Shown piece by piece: positions 26,998 to 35,025 of a DNA stretch of 64,000 bases. The notes under the pieces are model-generated. The model was not told the origin of the DNA. It was given only the letters and a program-made list of their open reading frames with translations, and did no database searches. Within the stretch, counting starts at the first letter, position 1; every line of letters begins with the position of its first letter. The position numbers were made by a program, and so were the translations under genes. Source of the DNA: Candidatus Leptofilum gracile (GTDB lineage Bacteria; Chloroflexota; Anaerolineae; Promineifilales; Promineifilaceae); the NCBI GenBank assembly GCA_016713825.1, contig JADJOJ010000001.1, positions 620,001 through 684,000 on the forward strand, written 5' to 3'.

Positions 26998-28182
26998 ATG
27001 GCATTTGATCGTCTTGCCTGGCGGGCACGCCCGGCCACCATTGGGGCAGCCTACTATGGCTTTTTTTGGCCGATGGTGGCGCTGTATGCGCCATTTTTTA
27101 ATGTTTACCTGCTGTCGTTGGGCTTTAGCGGCACGCAGATGGGTATTTTAGCGGCCGTTTTTCCACTGTTTGCCCTGGGTATATCCCCCAACATTTCATC
27201 GCTGGCAGACCGACGGGGTTGGCGGCTGAAGGTGCTGCAACTGAGCTTGCTGGGCTGGGCGCTGGTGCTGCTGCTGTACCGCTTTCCCACCAGCTTTGGG
27301 CCAATGCTGCTGCTGGTCATTCTGGAATCGGCGCTGCGCAGCCCCAGTTTGCCCATTGCCGATGGGCTGATTGCCCGCATGGCGATGCGCCACAAGCTCA
27401 ATTTTGGCGATATGCGGCTGTGGGGGTCGTTGGGCTTTGCGGCCGTTTCTATCATCAGCGGCATTGTGTGGCAGCAAATGGGCTATGGCGTCATGTTTGT
27501 GGCGGCCGCAGTGGCCATGCTGCCCGCGCTGCTGGCGGCCCGTCGGTTGGAAGAGGGGGAAATTGCGGTGGGAAACGGCCGTCGCTCTGCCCGCTTTTTA
27601 GCCCAAGACAAAGGCATTGTCATTTTAATTGTCAGCGCCTTTTTCCTGGGTATGGCGCTGTTCAGCACCTATGTCTTTATTGGCGTCTACATCAAAGATT
27701 TGGGTGGTAACGATACCCACATTGGCCTGCTTTTTGGCCTCTCGGCTTTGGCTGAGGTGCCCGTGATGCGCTACAGTGGGGCCATTATCCAAAAACTCCA
27801 GGGGCCAAGAGCGCTGCTGCTGGCAATGGTCATCCTTTTTGTCTCGATGCTGGGCAATGCGCTCGCCTGGTCGCCACTGGTGCTTATTGTGGTTAGTGCT
27901 GTCAGAGGCGTGGGCTATGGGCTGCTTTTTGTGGTGATGGTGCAGCTGCTCAATGAACGGGCCCCGGAGGGTTGGGGGTCAACGGCGCAATCCATGTTCC
28001 AGGCCGCCTTTTTGGGGCTGGCCCCGCTGCTCACCTCCACCCTCAACGGCATCATTTACGATTCATGGGGCGGCAGTTTGCTGTTTGGGTTGATGACGGC
28101 CGTTATCGGCCTCAGCATCATCTTGCTGCTGCTGGCCATGCGCCAAAACTGGTTCGCCCCCCACAACTGGCAATTTGAGTAG
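26998..28182 (+). CDS. Major facilitator superfamily transporter (3-phenylpropionate/HcaT-like group)
   Basis: This 394-residue protein has 12 predicted membrane helices. The N-terminal GAAYYGFFWPMVALYAPFFNVYLLSLGFSG and SLADRRGWRLK match the MFS-1 group related to HcaT/LacY. The loop 2-3 signature is recognisable (NISSLADRRGWRLK). The substrate is unknown. The ATG at 26998 follows GGAGAATTTC; a start at 26986 is possible. It is followed by a repeat-filled spacer of about 210 nt. Confidence 0.85.
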   Translation: MAFDRLAWRARPATIGAAYYGFFWPMVALYAPFFNVYLLSLGFSGTQMGILAAVFPLFALGISPNISSLADRRGWRLKVLQLSLLGWALVLLLYRFPTSFGPMLLLVILESALRSPSLPIADGLIARMAMRHKLNFGDMRLWGSLGFAAVSIISGIVWQQMGYGVMFVAAAVAMLPALLAARRLEEGEIAVGNGRRSARFLAQDKGIVILIVSAFFLGMALFSTYVFIGVYIKDLGGNDTHIGLLFGLSALAEVPVMRYSGAIIQKLQGPRALLLAMVILFVSMLGNALAWSPLVLIVVSAVRGVGYGLLFVVMVQLLNERAPEGWGSTAQSMFQAAFLGLAPLLTSTLNGIIYDSWGGSLLFGLMTAVIGLSIILLLLAMRQNWFAPHNWQFE

Positions 28183-28210
28183 GATATGAACACAGATTTC
28201 ACAGATGGCG

Positions 28211-28325
28211 CTACTGAAAAAAGGGTGATTTCATCGCAGAGGCGCGGAGAGCGCAGCGATTTTTCTCTGGTGATTTTTAAAACTCTGCGTCCTTTGCGTC
28301 TTTGCGGTTTGTTTTTTCAGTGAAC
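28211..28325. repeat. Nested inverted repeats with CGCAGAGGCGCGGAGAGCGCAG words
   Basis: The words CGCAGAGGCGCGGAGAGCGCAG face CTCTGCGTCCTTTGCGTCTTTGCGG, enclosed by ACTGAAAAAAG and TTTTTTCAGTG. The spacer to 28394 continues with CTTCTCTGTGAAGCTCTGTGTTCCGC. The same word type is seen at 42330-42400 and 60820-60880. Confidence 0.7.
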
Positions 28326-28394
28326 TCACAGATTATTACAGATTTTTCTTCTCTTCTCTGTGAAGCTCTGTGTTCCGCTTTTTAGGAGGTCGGA

Positions 28395-29378
28395 ATGAAA
28401 ATTTTATTTATCGGCGGTACCGGCATCATCAGCTCCGCTTGTTCGCAGTTGGCCATTGAGCGTGGCTACGACCTGACGCTGCTCAATCGCGGGCAGTCGC
28501 CGCGCCCCATCCCGGAAGGCGCGCGGCAAATTTCGGCAGATATTCGCAATTTGGCGGCGGCCAAAGAGGCGCTGGCCAACGAACAGTTTGATGTGGTGGT
28601 CAACTGGGTGGCGTTTACACCAGAACATATCGCCACAGATTTGGAGTTGTTTAACGGCCGTACCGCCCAATACATCTTCATCAGCTCCGCCTCGGCGTAC
28701 CAAACGCCGCCCGCCCACCTGCCCATCACCGAATCGACCCCGCTGCACAACCCATTTTGGGCGTACTCGCGGCAAAAAATAGCGTGCGAAAACCGGCTCA
28801 TGCGGGCGTATCGTGAGACTGGCTTTCCGGTGACGGTGATACGGCCGTCTCACACCTACGACCAAACCCTGCTGCCCATGCGCGGCCGCTACACCGTTGT
28901 CAACCGGATGCGCCAGGGCAAAAAAGTGGTCGTGCACGGCGACGGTACGTCGCTGTGGACGCTCACCCACCACCGCGACTTTGCCGTCGGCTTTGTCGGC
29001 CTGTTGGGCCACCCCGCCGCCATCGGCGACACCTTCCACATCACCGCAGACGAGAGTCTGAGCTGGAACCAGATTTTCCAGCAGGTGGCCGCCGCCGCCG
29101 GAACCGAAGCCCAAATTGTACATATCCCCTCCGCCACCATTGCCCGCCACGATGCCGATTGGGGCGCCAGCCTGCTGGGCGACAAAGCGCACAGCATGAT
29201 CTTCGACAACAGCAAAATCAAGCGGCTGGTGCCTGCGTTTGTCGCAAAAATTCCGTTCTGGCAAGGTGCCAAAGAGATCATCAGGTGGTACGATGCCGAT
29301 CCAGCGCGACAAACCATCGACCCCGCCTTCGACCATCTGCTAGACGAGCTGATCGCCCGCTACGATCCGGCCAGTTAA
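28395..29378 (+). CDS. Extended SDR NAD-dependent epimerase/reductase-like protein
   Basis: This 327-residue protein has the Rossmann loop MKILFIGGTGIISSACSQLA (GGTGxI), VVNWVAFTP, SSASAYQTP and YSRQKIACE (SDR YxxxK), then HPAAIGDTFHITADE, typical of extended SDRs such as CSP41-like or GDP-mannose-dehydratase-like proteins. The NAD(P)-binding loop differs slightly from GxxGxxG (IIS). The substrate may be a nucleotide sugar or mRNA-bound factor; I would not guess further. A ribosome site AGGAGG precedes the ATG. It is upstream of a UbiA-family gene, separated by a 357-nt spacer of repeats. Confidence 0.8.
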   Translation: MKILFIGGTGIISSACSQLAIERGYDLTLLNRGQSPRPIPEGARQISADIRNLAAAKEALANEQFDVVVNWVAFTPEHIATDLELFNGRTAQYIFISSASAYQTPPAHLPITESTPLHNPFWAYSRQKIACENRLMRAYRETGFPVTVIRPSHTYDQTLLPMRGRYTVVNRMRQGKKVVVHGDGTSLWTLTHHRDFAVGFVGLLGHPAAIGDTFHITADESLSWNQIFQQVAAAAGTEAQIVHIPSATIARHDADWGASLLGDKAHSMIFDNSKIKRLVPAFVAKIPFWQGAKEIIRWYDADPARQTIDPAFDHLLDELIARYDPAS

Positions 29379-29514
29379 ACGACGCTGTGCCAGGCTTCGC
29401 CGAAGGCTGGTAAAGGTTGGTAATTGAAAGGCGGTTGGGTCTGGGGGTTAGCCTCTTTAGGGCTTTGATTGTGTAGCCAGGTCGTTCATGGCCTGGCGGC
29501 TGGCGGCTTTCCGC

Positions 29515-29647
29515 CTCAGGGCTTTTCAGTTTTACTGAATGGGACGCGAATGAACGCGGAAAACGCGGATAAAAAGGTCATAATCCGCGTTCATCTGCGC
29601 AAGTCTGCGTCCTTTTTTGCTTGATTTTGATTTACTGAAAAGCCCTG
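29515..29647. repeat. Nested inverted repeat (MITE-like)
   Basis: The outer arms are AGGGCTTTTCAGT (29518-29530) and ACTGAAAAGCCCT (29633-29645). Inside lie GACGCGAATGAACGCGG and CCGCGTTCATCTGCGC words of the same family as 16258. The rest of the 29379-29735 spacer holds CTGGCGGCTGGCGGCTTTCC words and no gene I could support. Confidence 0.7.
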
Positions 29648-29735
29648 CTTTCCGCCTGAAGCGCGTTGCGTAACGGGTATCGCTGCGCTAAACTCGCCGC
29701 TTCTACAGAATTAGGGAAGTTTTGGAGAAATTTTC

Positions 29736-30608
29736 TTGCTGAAACCCTTACTCAAAACCATGCGTCCGCGCCAATGGACCAAGAATGGCTTCGTCTTCGT
29801 TGCCCTCTTTTTTGATGGCAAGCTGCTGCAACTGGAAAGCTTGCTGCCAACAGTGGGCGCATTCCTTTTGCTCTGCCTCATGTCTAGCGCTGTGTACATC
29901 ATGAACGATCTGGCGGATATAGAAAATGATCGCCAGCACCCGGTGAAGAAGAAACGGCCGTTGCCCGCAGGCACCCTCAACCCACAAATGGCTCAAATTG
30001 CGGCCGTTTTTTTTGCTCTGGGCAGTTTAGCCGCTGGATTTTTTCTGAGCTGGCAGTTTGGGCTGGTGCTGCTGGCCTACCTCATCAGCCAGATCGCCTA
30101 CTCCTTCTGGCTAAAGCATGTCGTTTTACTAGACATAACAATCGTAACCGCCGGGTTTGTGCTGCGCATTGCCGCAGGCGTCACGGTCATTGATGTGCAG
30201 CGCTTTTCGCCCTGGCTGTACCTTTTTGGCGGTTTTTTGGCCCTGTTCATGGTGCTGGGCAAGCGGCGGCACGAGCTCACCCTGCTGGGCGACAACGCCA
30301 ACAATCACCGCGCCATCCTCAAAGAGTACAATCTGGATTTGATCGACCGGATGCTGGGCATTGTGACCACCAGTGCAATCGTCTCTTACAGCCTGTACAC
30401 CTTTTTGGCGGAAGGATTGCCAGAAAACCACCTGATGATGCTGACGATTCCGTTTGTGCTGTACGCCATTTTCCGCTACCTCTACCTGATTCACGTGCGA
30501 GAAATGGGGGGCGCACCGGAAGAAATTTTGCTGCGAGACCGCTCATTTCAGGTGTCGCTGCTTGGCTTTGCCATTGTGGTATTCCTCACCCTTTATGTTT
30601 TTAGCTGA
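29736..30608 (+). CDS. ubiA: UbiA-family prenyltransferase, decaprenyl-phosphate phosphoribosyltransferase-like
   Basis: This 290-residue membrane protein has eight to nine helices and begins with TTG, with GGAG 9 nt upstream. The first Asp-rich loop is NDLADIENDRQHP (NDxxDxxxDRxxP), followed by KKKRPLPAG. The segment YSFWLKHVVLLDITIVTAGFVLRIAAG matches the phosphoribosyltransferase branch (DPPR synthase) of the UbiA family, which links phosphoribose to polyprenyl phosphate. A general quinone-biosynthesis UbiA role is less likely. Its stop overlaps the next gene's start by one base (TGATG), coupling it to mevalonate kinase. Confidence 0.82.
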   Translation: MLKPLLKTMRPRQWTKNGFVFVALFFDGKLLQLESLLPTVGAFLLLCLMSSAVYIMNDLADIENDRQHPVKKKRPLPAGTLNPQMAQIAAVFFALGSLAAGFFLSWQFGLVLLAYLISQIAYSFWLKHVVLLDITIVTAGFVLRIAAGVTVIDVQRFSPWLYLFGGFLALFMVLGKRRHELTLLGDNANNHRAILKEYNLDLIDRMLGIVTTSAIVSYSLYTFLAEGLPENHLMMLTIPFVLYAIFRYLYLIHVREMGGAPEEILLRDRSFQVSLLGFAIVVFLTLYVFS

Positions 30609-31570
30609 TGATTGAGTTCAACCCTGTAAGCAAGGCGTCGGCCCCGGGCAAGATTATTTTATTTGGCGAACATGCGGTGGTATACGGCCGTCCCGCCATC
30701 GCCGCCCCCGTTTCCCAAATTCGGGCCACCGCCACCGTCACCCACTCCTCCAGCAACAACTGCTACCTGGTTGCCCCAGACCTGAACCGGCACAACCGCC
30801 TGCAAGATTTGCCCGACGACGACGCCCTGGCCCGCGCCGCCCGGCTGGTGCTGGATGCCGCCGGGCTGAGCCAGCCGCCAGATGTCACCATCCGCGTACA
30901 CAGCCAAATTCCCATCGCCAGCGGCATGGGCAGCGGCGCAGCCATTGCCGCGGCAATCATCCGCGCCCTGGCCCAGCATCTGAACCAGCCAGCGCTGCAA
31001 ACAAACGAAGCTGTCTCTGCACTCACTTACGAAGTGGAAAAGATTCACCACGGCACGCCCAGCGGCATCGACAACACGGTGGTGGCTTATGAGCAGCCAA
31101 TCTGGTTTGTGCGCCAGTCGCCCAAAAACCTGATTGAGCCGTTCACCGTGGCCGCGCCGCTGCGCTTTGTGGTGGCCGATACGGGCGTGCGCAGCAGCAC
31201 CAAAGTGGCCGTGGGCGACGTGCGCCGCCAATACAGTGAGCAGCCCGCCCTGTTTACTGAGATTTTTGATGCATGCGGCCGTATTGCGCAGAACGGCCGT
31301 AACGCCATCCAGGCCGGAGACGTAACCAAAGTGGGCCAACTCATGACCGAAAACCACGCCTGGCTGCAAAAAATGACCGTTTCCTCGCCAGAGCTGGACA
31401 AGTTGGTGGCGGCTGCCTTGCAAGCAGGCGCGCTGGGGGCCAAGCTCAGCGGCGCGGGGCGCGGCGGCAACATGCTCGCCCTGGTGACCGATGAGGCAAT
31501 GGAACGCCAGGTCAGCGCCGCTTTGCAAGCCGCCGGAGCCACCCACATCCTCACGACCACTTTGAATTAA
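30608..31570 (+). CDS. mvk: Mevalonate kinase
   Basis: This 320-residue GHMP kinase has SAPGKIILFGEHAVVYG (motif 1), IPIASGMGSGAAIAAA (motif 2, ATP loop), HGTPSGIDNTVV (motif after the catalytic region, specific to mevalonate kinases) and AKLSGAGRGGNML (motif 3). It phosphorylates mevalonate, the first kinase step of the mevalonate isoprenoid pathway. Translation is coupled to the preceding UbiA-family gene, which consumes polyprenyl phosphate made from such precursors. Confidence 0.92.
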   Translation: MIEFNPVSKASAPGKIILFGEHAVVYGRPAIAAPVSQIRATATVTHSSSNNCYLVAPDLNRHNRLQDLPDDDALARAARLVLDAAGLSQPPDVTIRVHSQIPIASGMGSGAAIAAAIIRALAQHLNQPALQTNEAVSALTYEVEKIHHGTPSGIDNTVVAYEQPIWFVRQSPKNLIEPFTVAAPLRFVVADTGVRSSTKVAVGDVRRQYSEQPALFTEIFDACGRIAQNGRNAIQAGDVTKVGQLMTENHAWLQKMTVSSPELDKLVAAALQAGALGAKLSGAGRGGNMLALVTDEAMERQVSAALQAAGATHILTTTLN

Positions 31571-31594
31571 ATGCATTGCAGTCGCTTGGCTGTA

Positions 31595-31652
31595 TGATGC
31601 GTGATGCGTGATGCGTGATGATTAACTTGCGCTAAATCACGTTTCACGCATC
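31595..31652. repeat. Short-word inverted repeat (GATGCGT type)
   Basis: GATGCGTGATGCGTGATGCGTGATG faces AAATCACGTTTCACGCATC, with partial complementarity. It shares words with 14400-14455 and 42430-42495. Confidence 0.7.
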
Positions 31653-31825
31653 CCAGACGTCTCCTCGACTTCCCAAACCGCCAAACAGTTTAGCCACAGC
31701 GGCTATAGATGCCTTCCCAACAGGTTATGATACAATTGCACATTCAGGCCAATGTTAAACTTATTTGCTAACTAAATAGATTGTTTTGGCATTGGCAGTT
31801 CTGCTGGAACCTTTCAGGAGTGACC

Positions 31826-32200
31826 ATGACTGAAAATGAAACCGTTCAACAAGAAGGAACCCTGGGCGTGATAGATATTTCGACAACGGCCGTTACCACC
31901 ATCGCCAGCCAGGCTATCAACCAATGCTACGGCGTAGTCGGCATGGCCAACAAAAATCTGGCCAACGGCATTGCCAATTTGCTCTCCCGCGACAGCAAAC
32001 GGGGCATCGATGTCGCCATCGAGCACGGCGAAATTACAGTGGGTGTGTACGTCATCGTGGAATACGGCGTGAACATTCGTGCCGTGGCCGAAAGCATCCA
32101 GCACACCGTCAAATTCCACGTCGAAAAAGCGCTCAACATGCCCGTCAATGCCGTCAACGTTTACGTTCAGGGCTTGCGAATGGGGAAAGAAAACACATAA
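31826..32200 (+). CDS. Asp23/Gls24-family protein
   Basis: This 124-residue protein has the Asp23/Gls24 fold: GVIDISTTAVTTIASQAINQCYGVVGM, an internal GIDVAIEHGEITVGVYVIVEYG strand-turn-strand, and AVNVYVQGL at the end. Such proteins sit at the cell envelope or assist the nearby DAK2/FakA protein. CAGGAG lies 6 nt before the ATG. The following fakA-like gene is separated by a 70-nt hairpin spacer. A second family member lies at 40994. Confidence 0.85.
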   Translation: MTENETVQQEGTLGVIDISTTAVTTIASQAINQCYGVVGMANKNLANGIANLLSRDSKRGIDVAIEHGEITVGVYVIVEYGVNIRAVAESIQHTVKFHVEKALNMPVNAVNVYVQGLRMGKENT

Positions 32201-32249
32201 ATTACACAATTACCCAATTACCTAATTACCGATTTGTAATTGTGTAATT
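32201..32249. repeat. Inverted repeat ATTACACAATTAC / GTAATTGTGTAAT
   Basis: Perfect 13-bp arms (32201-32213 and 32236-32248), with CCCAATTACCTAATTACC repeats in the loop. It lies between the Asp23 and FakA genes. Confidence 0.85.
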
Positions 32250-32270
32250 GTGCTTTCGGAGAACAATTTC

Positions 32271-33992
32271 GTGACACAAACGCAACCCACAGAAGCCACC
32301 AGACCCGCACCCCCGCCTAAATGGTTACAGTGCAACGGCCGTCAGCTGCAAAAACTGGCCCACGCCGCCCTCGTCTGGCTGGAACAAAACCACCAACACG
32401 TCAACGCCCTCAATGTTTTCCCGGTGCCAGATGGCGACACCGGCACCAACATGCTGCTCACCATGCGCTCCGCCTACAACCGGGTGCAAGACAAAGATGA
32501 ACCCAATGTCGGCAAGATGGCCGAATCGCTGGCCCACGGGGCGCTCATGGGCGCACGCGGCAACTCCGGCGTTATCCTCAGCCAGATTTGGCGCGGCCTG
32601 GCCAAAGGGCTCAAAGGCAAAGAAACGTTCAACGCCCAGGATTTGGCCGACGCCCTGCAAGCTGCCTCCGACACCGCCTACGGCGGCGTGATGAAACCCG
32701 TCGAAGGCACCATCCTCACCATCATTCGCGAGGGAGCCAGCGAGGCAACCGACGCCGCCAAAAAGAGCCTGGACCTGCGCTTTTTGCTAGAGCGGGTGCT
32801 GGAACGCTCTAAGCAAGCGCTGGAGCGTACGCCGGAGCAGCTCTCCATCCTCAAGCAGGCGGGGGTGGTGGATTCTGGCGGGCAAGGGCTCGTCTACATT
32901 TTGGAAGGGATGCTGCGCTACGTGCATGGCCAGATGAATGGCCTCACGCTGACAGCCACACCCAGCAGCAACAATGTTGGCCCTGCGCACCAAATTTCGG
33001 CGCAAGAGCTGGCCATGCCCGAAGGGGGCGAGATTGAAAACCCGTACGATGTGCAGTTTATTTTGCTGGGTGAAAATCTGGACGTTAACGAAGTGCGCGC
33101 CCGCATCGACGCGATGGGTGACTCCACCGTCGTCGTCGGCGACGAAACCACCATCAAGGTGCACATTCACGTGAAAGACCCTGGCGTACCCATCTCTTAC
33201 GGCATCAGCCTGGGGCAAATTACGGATGTGGTGGTGGAAAATATGCAGATGCAGATGGAGGAGATTGTGCACGCGCCACAGGCGGCACAATTTGCGCCAA
33301 CGGCCGTTCCTCTCATCAAAACCACCGTCCAGCCTGGGCAAATTGGCGTCGTCGCCGTGGCCGCCGGGGAAGGGCTGGCCGAAATTTTCCGCAGCATGAA
33401 CGTCTCCTACGTCGTAAGCGGCGGCCAAACCAACAATCCCAGCATCGAAGAGCTGTTCCAGGCCATCCAAGACGTGCCCACCGACAAGGTCGTCATCCTG
33501 CCCAACAACAAAAACATCATCTTAGCCGCCGAAGCCGCGCGTGATCTCAGCCCCAAAAACGTAACCGTGGTGCCCACCAAAACCGCGCCGCAAGGGCTCA
33601 GCGCCATGCTGGCCCTGGACCCAGATGGCGATTTGGCAGAAGTGACCGCCGCCATGCTGGACGCTTCTAAAGAAGTGGCCACCGGGGAAATTACCCGGGC
33701 CACGCGCACCGTCACCCTGGATGGCGTAGAGGTAAATGAGGGCGAGTTTATTGGGCTGGTAGACGGCCGTCTTTGCACCTCTGGTCCGGAATTGGCGGGG
33801 GTGTTAACGGCCGTTCTTGCCGCCATGGCAATGGAAGAACGCGAACTGCTCTCGCTCTACTACGGCGAAGATATTTCTGAAGACGAAGCCGCCGAATTGG
33901 CCGAACAAATCGAAGCCCAGTACGAAGATGTTGAAATCGAACTGTTACCCGGCGGCCAACCATACTATTTTTACATTTTAGGGGCAGAATGA
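32271..33992 (+). CDS. fakA: Fatty-acid kinase FakA-like (DAK2 domain) protein
   Basis: This 573-residue protein has an N-terminal DAK2-type kinase domain (about 1-220): HVNALNVFPVPDGDTGTNM carries the Asp ligands for Mg-ATP, and GALMGARGNSGVILSQIWRG follows. The C-terminal half (FakA-C/YloV) has GDETTIKVHIHVKDPG and GIVAVAAGEGL-like segments. FakA phosphorylates fatty acids bound by FakB (DegV) proteins; a DegV gene follows directly. A GTG at 32271 after CGGAG was chosen; the frame from 32250 would start inside the hairpin. fabD and fabG lie about 5 kb downstream. Confidence 0.9.
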   Translation: MTQTQPTEATRPAPPPKWLQCNGRQLQKLAHAALVWLEQNHQHVNALNVFPVPDGDTGTNMLLTMRSAYNRVQDKDEPNVGKMAESLAHGALMGARGNSGVILSQIWRGLAKGLKGKETFNAQDLADALQAASDTAYGGVMKPVEGTILTIIREGASEATDAAKKSLDLRFLLERVLERSKQALERTPEQLSILKQAGVVDSGGQGLVYILEGMLRYVHGQMNGLTLTATPSSNNVGPAHQISAQELAMPEGGEIENPYDVQFILLGENLDVNEVRARIDAMGDSTVVVGDETTIKVHIHVKDPGVPISYGISLGQITDVVVENMQMQMEEIVHAPQAAQFAPTAVPLIKTTVQPGQIGVVAVAAGEGLAEIFRSMNVSYVVSGGQTNNPSIEELFQAIQDVPTDKVVILPNNKNIILAAEAARDLSPKNVTVVPTKTAPQGLSAMLALDPDGDLAEVTAAMLDASKEVATGEITRATRTVTLDGVEVNEGEFIGLVDGRLCTSGPELAGVLTAVLAAMAMEERELLSLYYGEDISEDEAAELAEQIEAQYEDVEIELLPGGQPYYFYILGAE

Positions 33993-33993
33993 C

Positions 33994-34072
33994 CCCCTCC
34001 CTGGCCCGCCCCCGACGGGGGAGGGAACTGGCTTCCCCTCCCTCCGGGAGGGGAGTGAGGGGAGGGAAAATC
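33994..34072. repeat. Short-word inverted repeat (CCCTCCCT/AGGGAGGG)
   Basis: CCCCCTCCCTGGCCCG pairs with CGGGGGAGGGAAC, then CTTCCCCTCCCTCCGGGAGGGGAGTGAGGGGAGGG. It fills the spacer between fakA and the DegV gene. Confidence 0.8.
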
Positions 34073-34077
34073 CAACT

Positions 34078-34926
34078 ATGACCATTAAAATTGTCACCGA
34101 CAGCGCCTGCGACGTGCCGCCGGAACTGGCTAAACAGCTCAACATCACGGTGGTGCCCGTCTACCTGAACATTGGCGAGCACAGCTACCTGGAAGGGGTA
34201 GAGATGAGCCGCGAGCAATTTTACGGCCGTCTCCACACCTTCCCCACCTATCCCACCACCGCTGCCCCTGCCGTTGGTACCTTCACCCAGCTTTACGAAC
34301 AGCTCACTGCCGCCGGAGCCAGCCAAATCCTGTCTATGCACATTGCCCACGACCTCAGCGCCACCTACAACGCTGCCCGCATTGGGGCCGCGGCGGCCGA
34401 ATCGGCCCCCGTCACCCTGTTCGACACCCGGCAAATTACCTTGGGCGCGGGCCTGCTGGTGCTGCTGGCCGCCGAAGCGGCCAAAGCCGGGCAAACCGTT
34501 GGCGACATTGTGGCCATGCTCAACCAAAAGGTGAGCCACACCCGCGTTTTTGGTATGATCGACTCGCTAGAAGCGCTGCACCGCAGCGGCCGCGTCAGTT
34601 GGGCCCAGTTTGGCATTGGCACTCTGCTGCAAATTAAACCGATCATGATGATTGCCGATGGCGTCATTTCGGCCGCCGCCAAAGTGCGCACCCGCCACCG
34701 GGCGCTCAGCCAGATGCTGCAAATGGTGACCGAGCTGGCCCCCTTCGAGCGGCTGGCCATCATTCATGTTAACGCGCAGGAGGCGGCTGAGGAACTGTAC
34801 CAACTTTCCAGCGAACTTTTCGCCAGCTTGTCAGAAGCTGCGCCGATGATTCAGGGCATTACCCCTGCCGTCGGCACCCATTTGGGTGTAGGGGCGGTGG
34901 GATTTGCGGCCGTTTCTGCCAAATAA
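34078..34926 (+). CDS. fakB: DegV-family fatty-acid binding protein (FakB-like)
   Basis: This 282-residue protein has the DegV pattern: MTIKIVTDSACDVPPELA at the N-terminus, TFPTYPTTAAPAVGTF (Thr/Ser loop that binds the fatty-acid carboxylate), ILSMHIAHDLSATYNAA (the His is a conserved ligand), and RSGRVSW in the C-terminal domain. FakB carries a fatty acid for FakA to phosphorylate, feeding lipid synthesis. It is immediately downstream of the FakA gene. Position of the ATG follows the end of the hairpin spacer closely. Confidence 0.9.
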   Translation: MTIKIVTDSACDVPPELAKQLNITVVPVYLNIGEHSYLEGVEMSREQFYGRLHTFPTYPTTAAPAVGTFTQLYEQLTAAGASQILSMHIAHDLSATYNAARIGAAAAESAPVTLFDTRQITLGAGLLVLLAAEAAKAGQTVGDIVAMLNQKVSHTRVFGMIDSLEALHRSGRVSWAQFGIGTLLQIKPIMMIADGVISAAAKVRTRHRALSQMLQMVTELAPFERLAIIHVNAQEAAEELYQLSSELFASLSEAAPMIQGITPAVGTHLGVGAVGFAAVSAK

Positions 34927-34936
34927 AAAACGTAAA

Positions 34937-35009
34937 GAGGAGATTTGAGATTGGAGATTGAAAAAATAACGTTCAATCCCTCATCCCCAATTACCAATCT
35001 CCATTTCTA
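34937..35009. repeat. Imperfect short-word inverted repeat (GAGATTGGAGATT type)
   Basis: GAGATTTGAGATTGGAGATTG faces CAATCCCTCATCC and AATTACCAATCTCC. It lies between fakB and recG and uses the same word as 777 and 10366, more degraded. Confidence 0.65.
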
Positions 35010-35025
35010 GGATAAACTTTCTCAC

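Noticed and set aside
29379..29735. A hidden gene in the 357-nt spacer before the UbiA-family gene
   Set aside because: No frame with a plausible start and coding character; the spacer is made of nested repeats.
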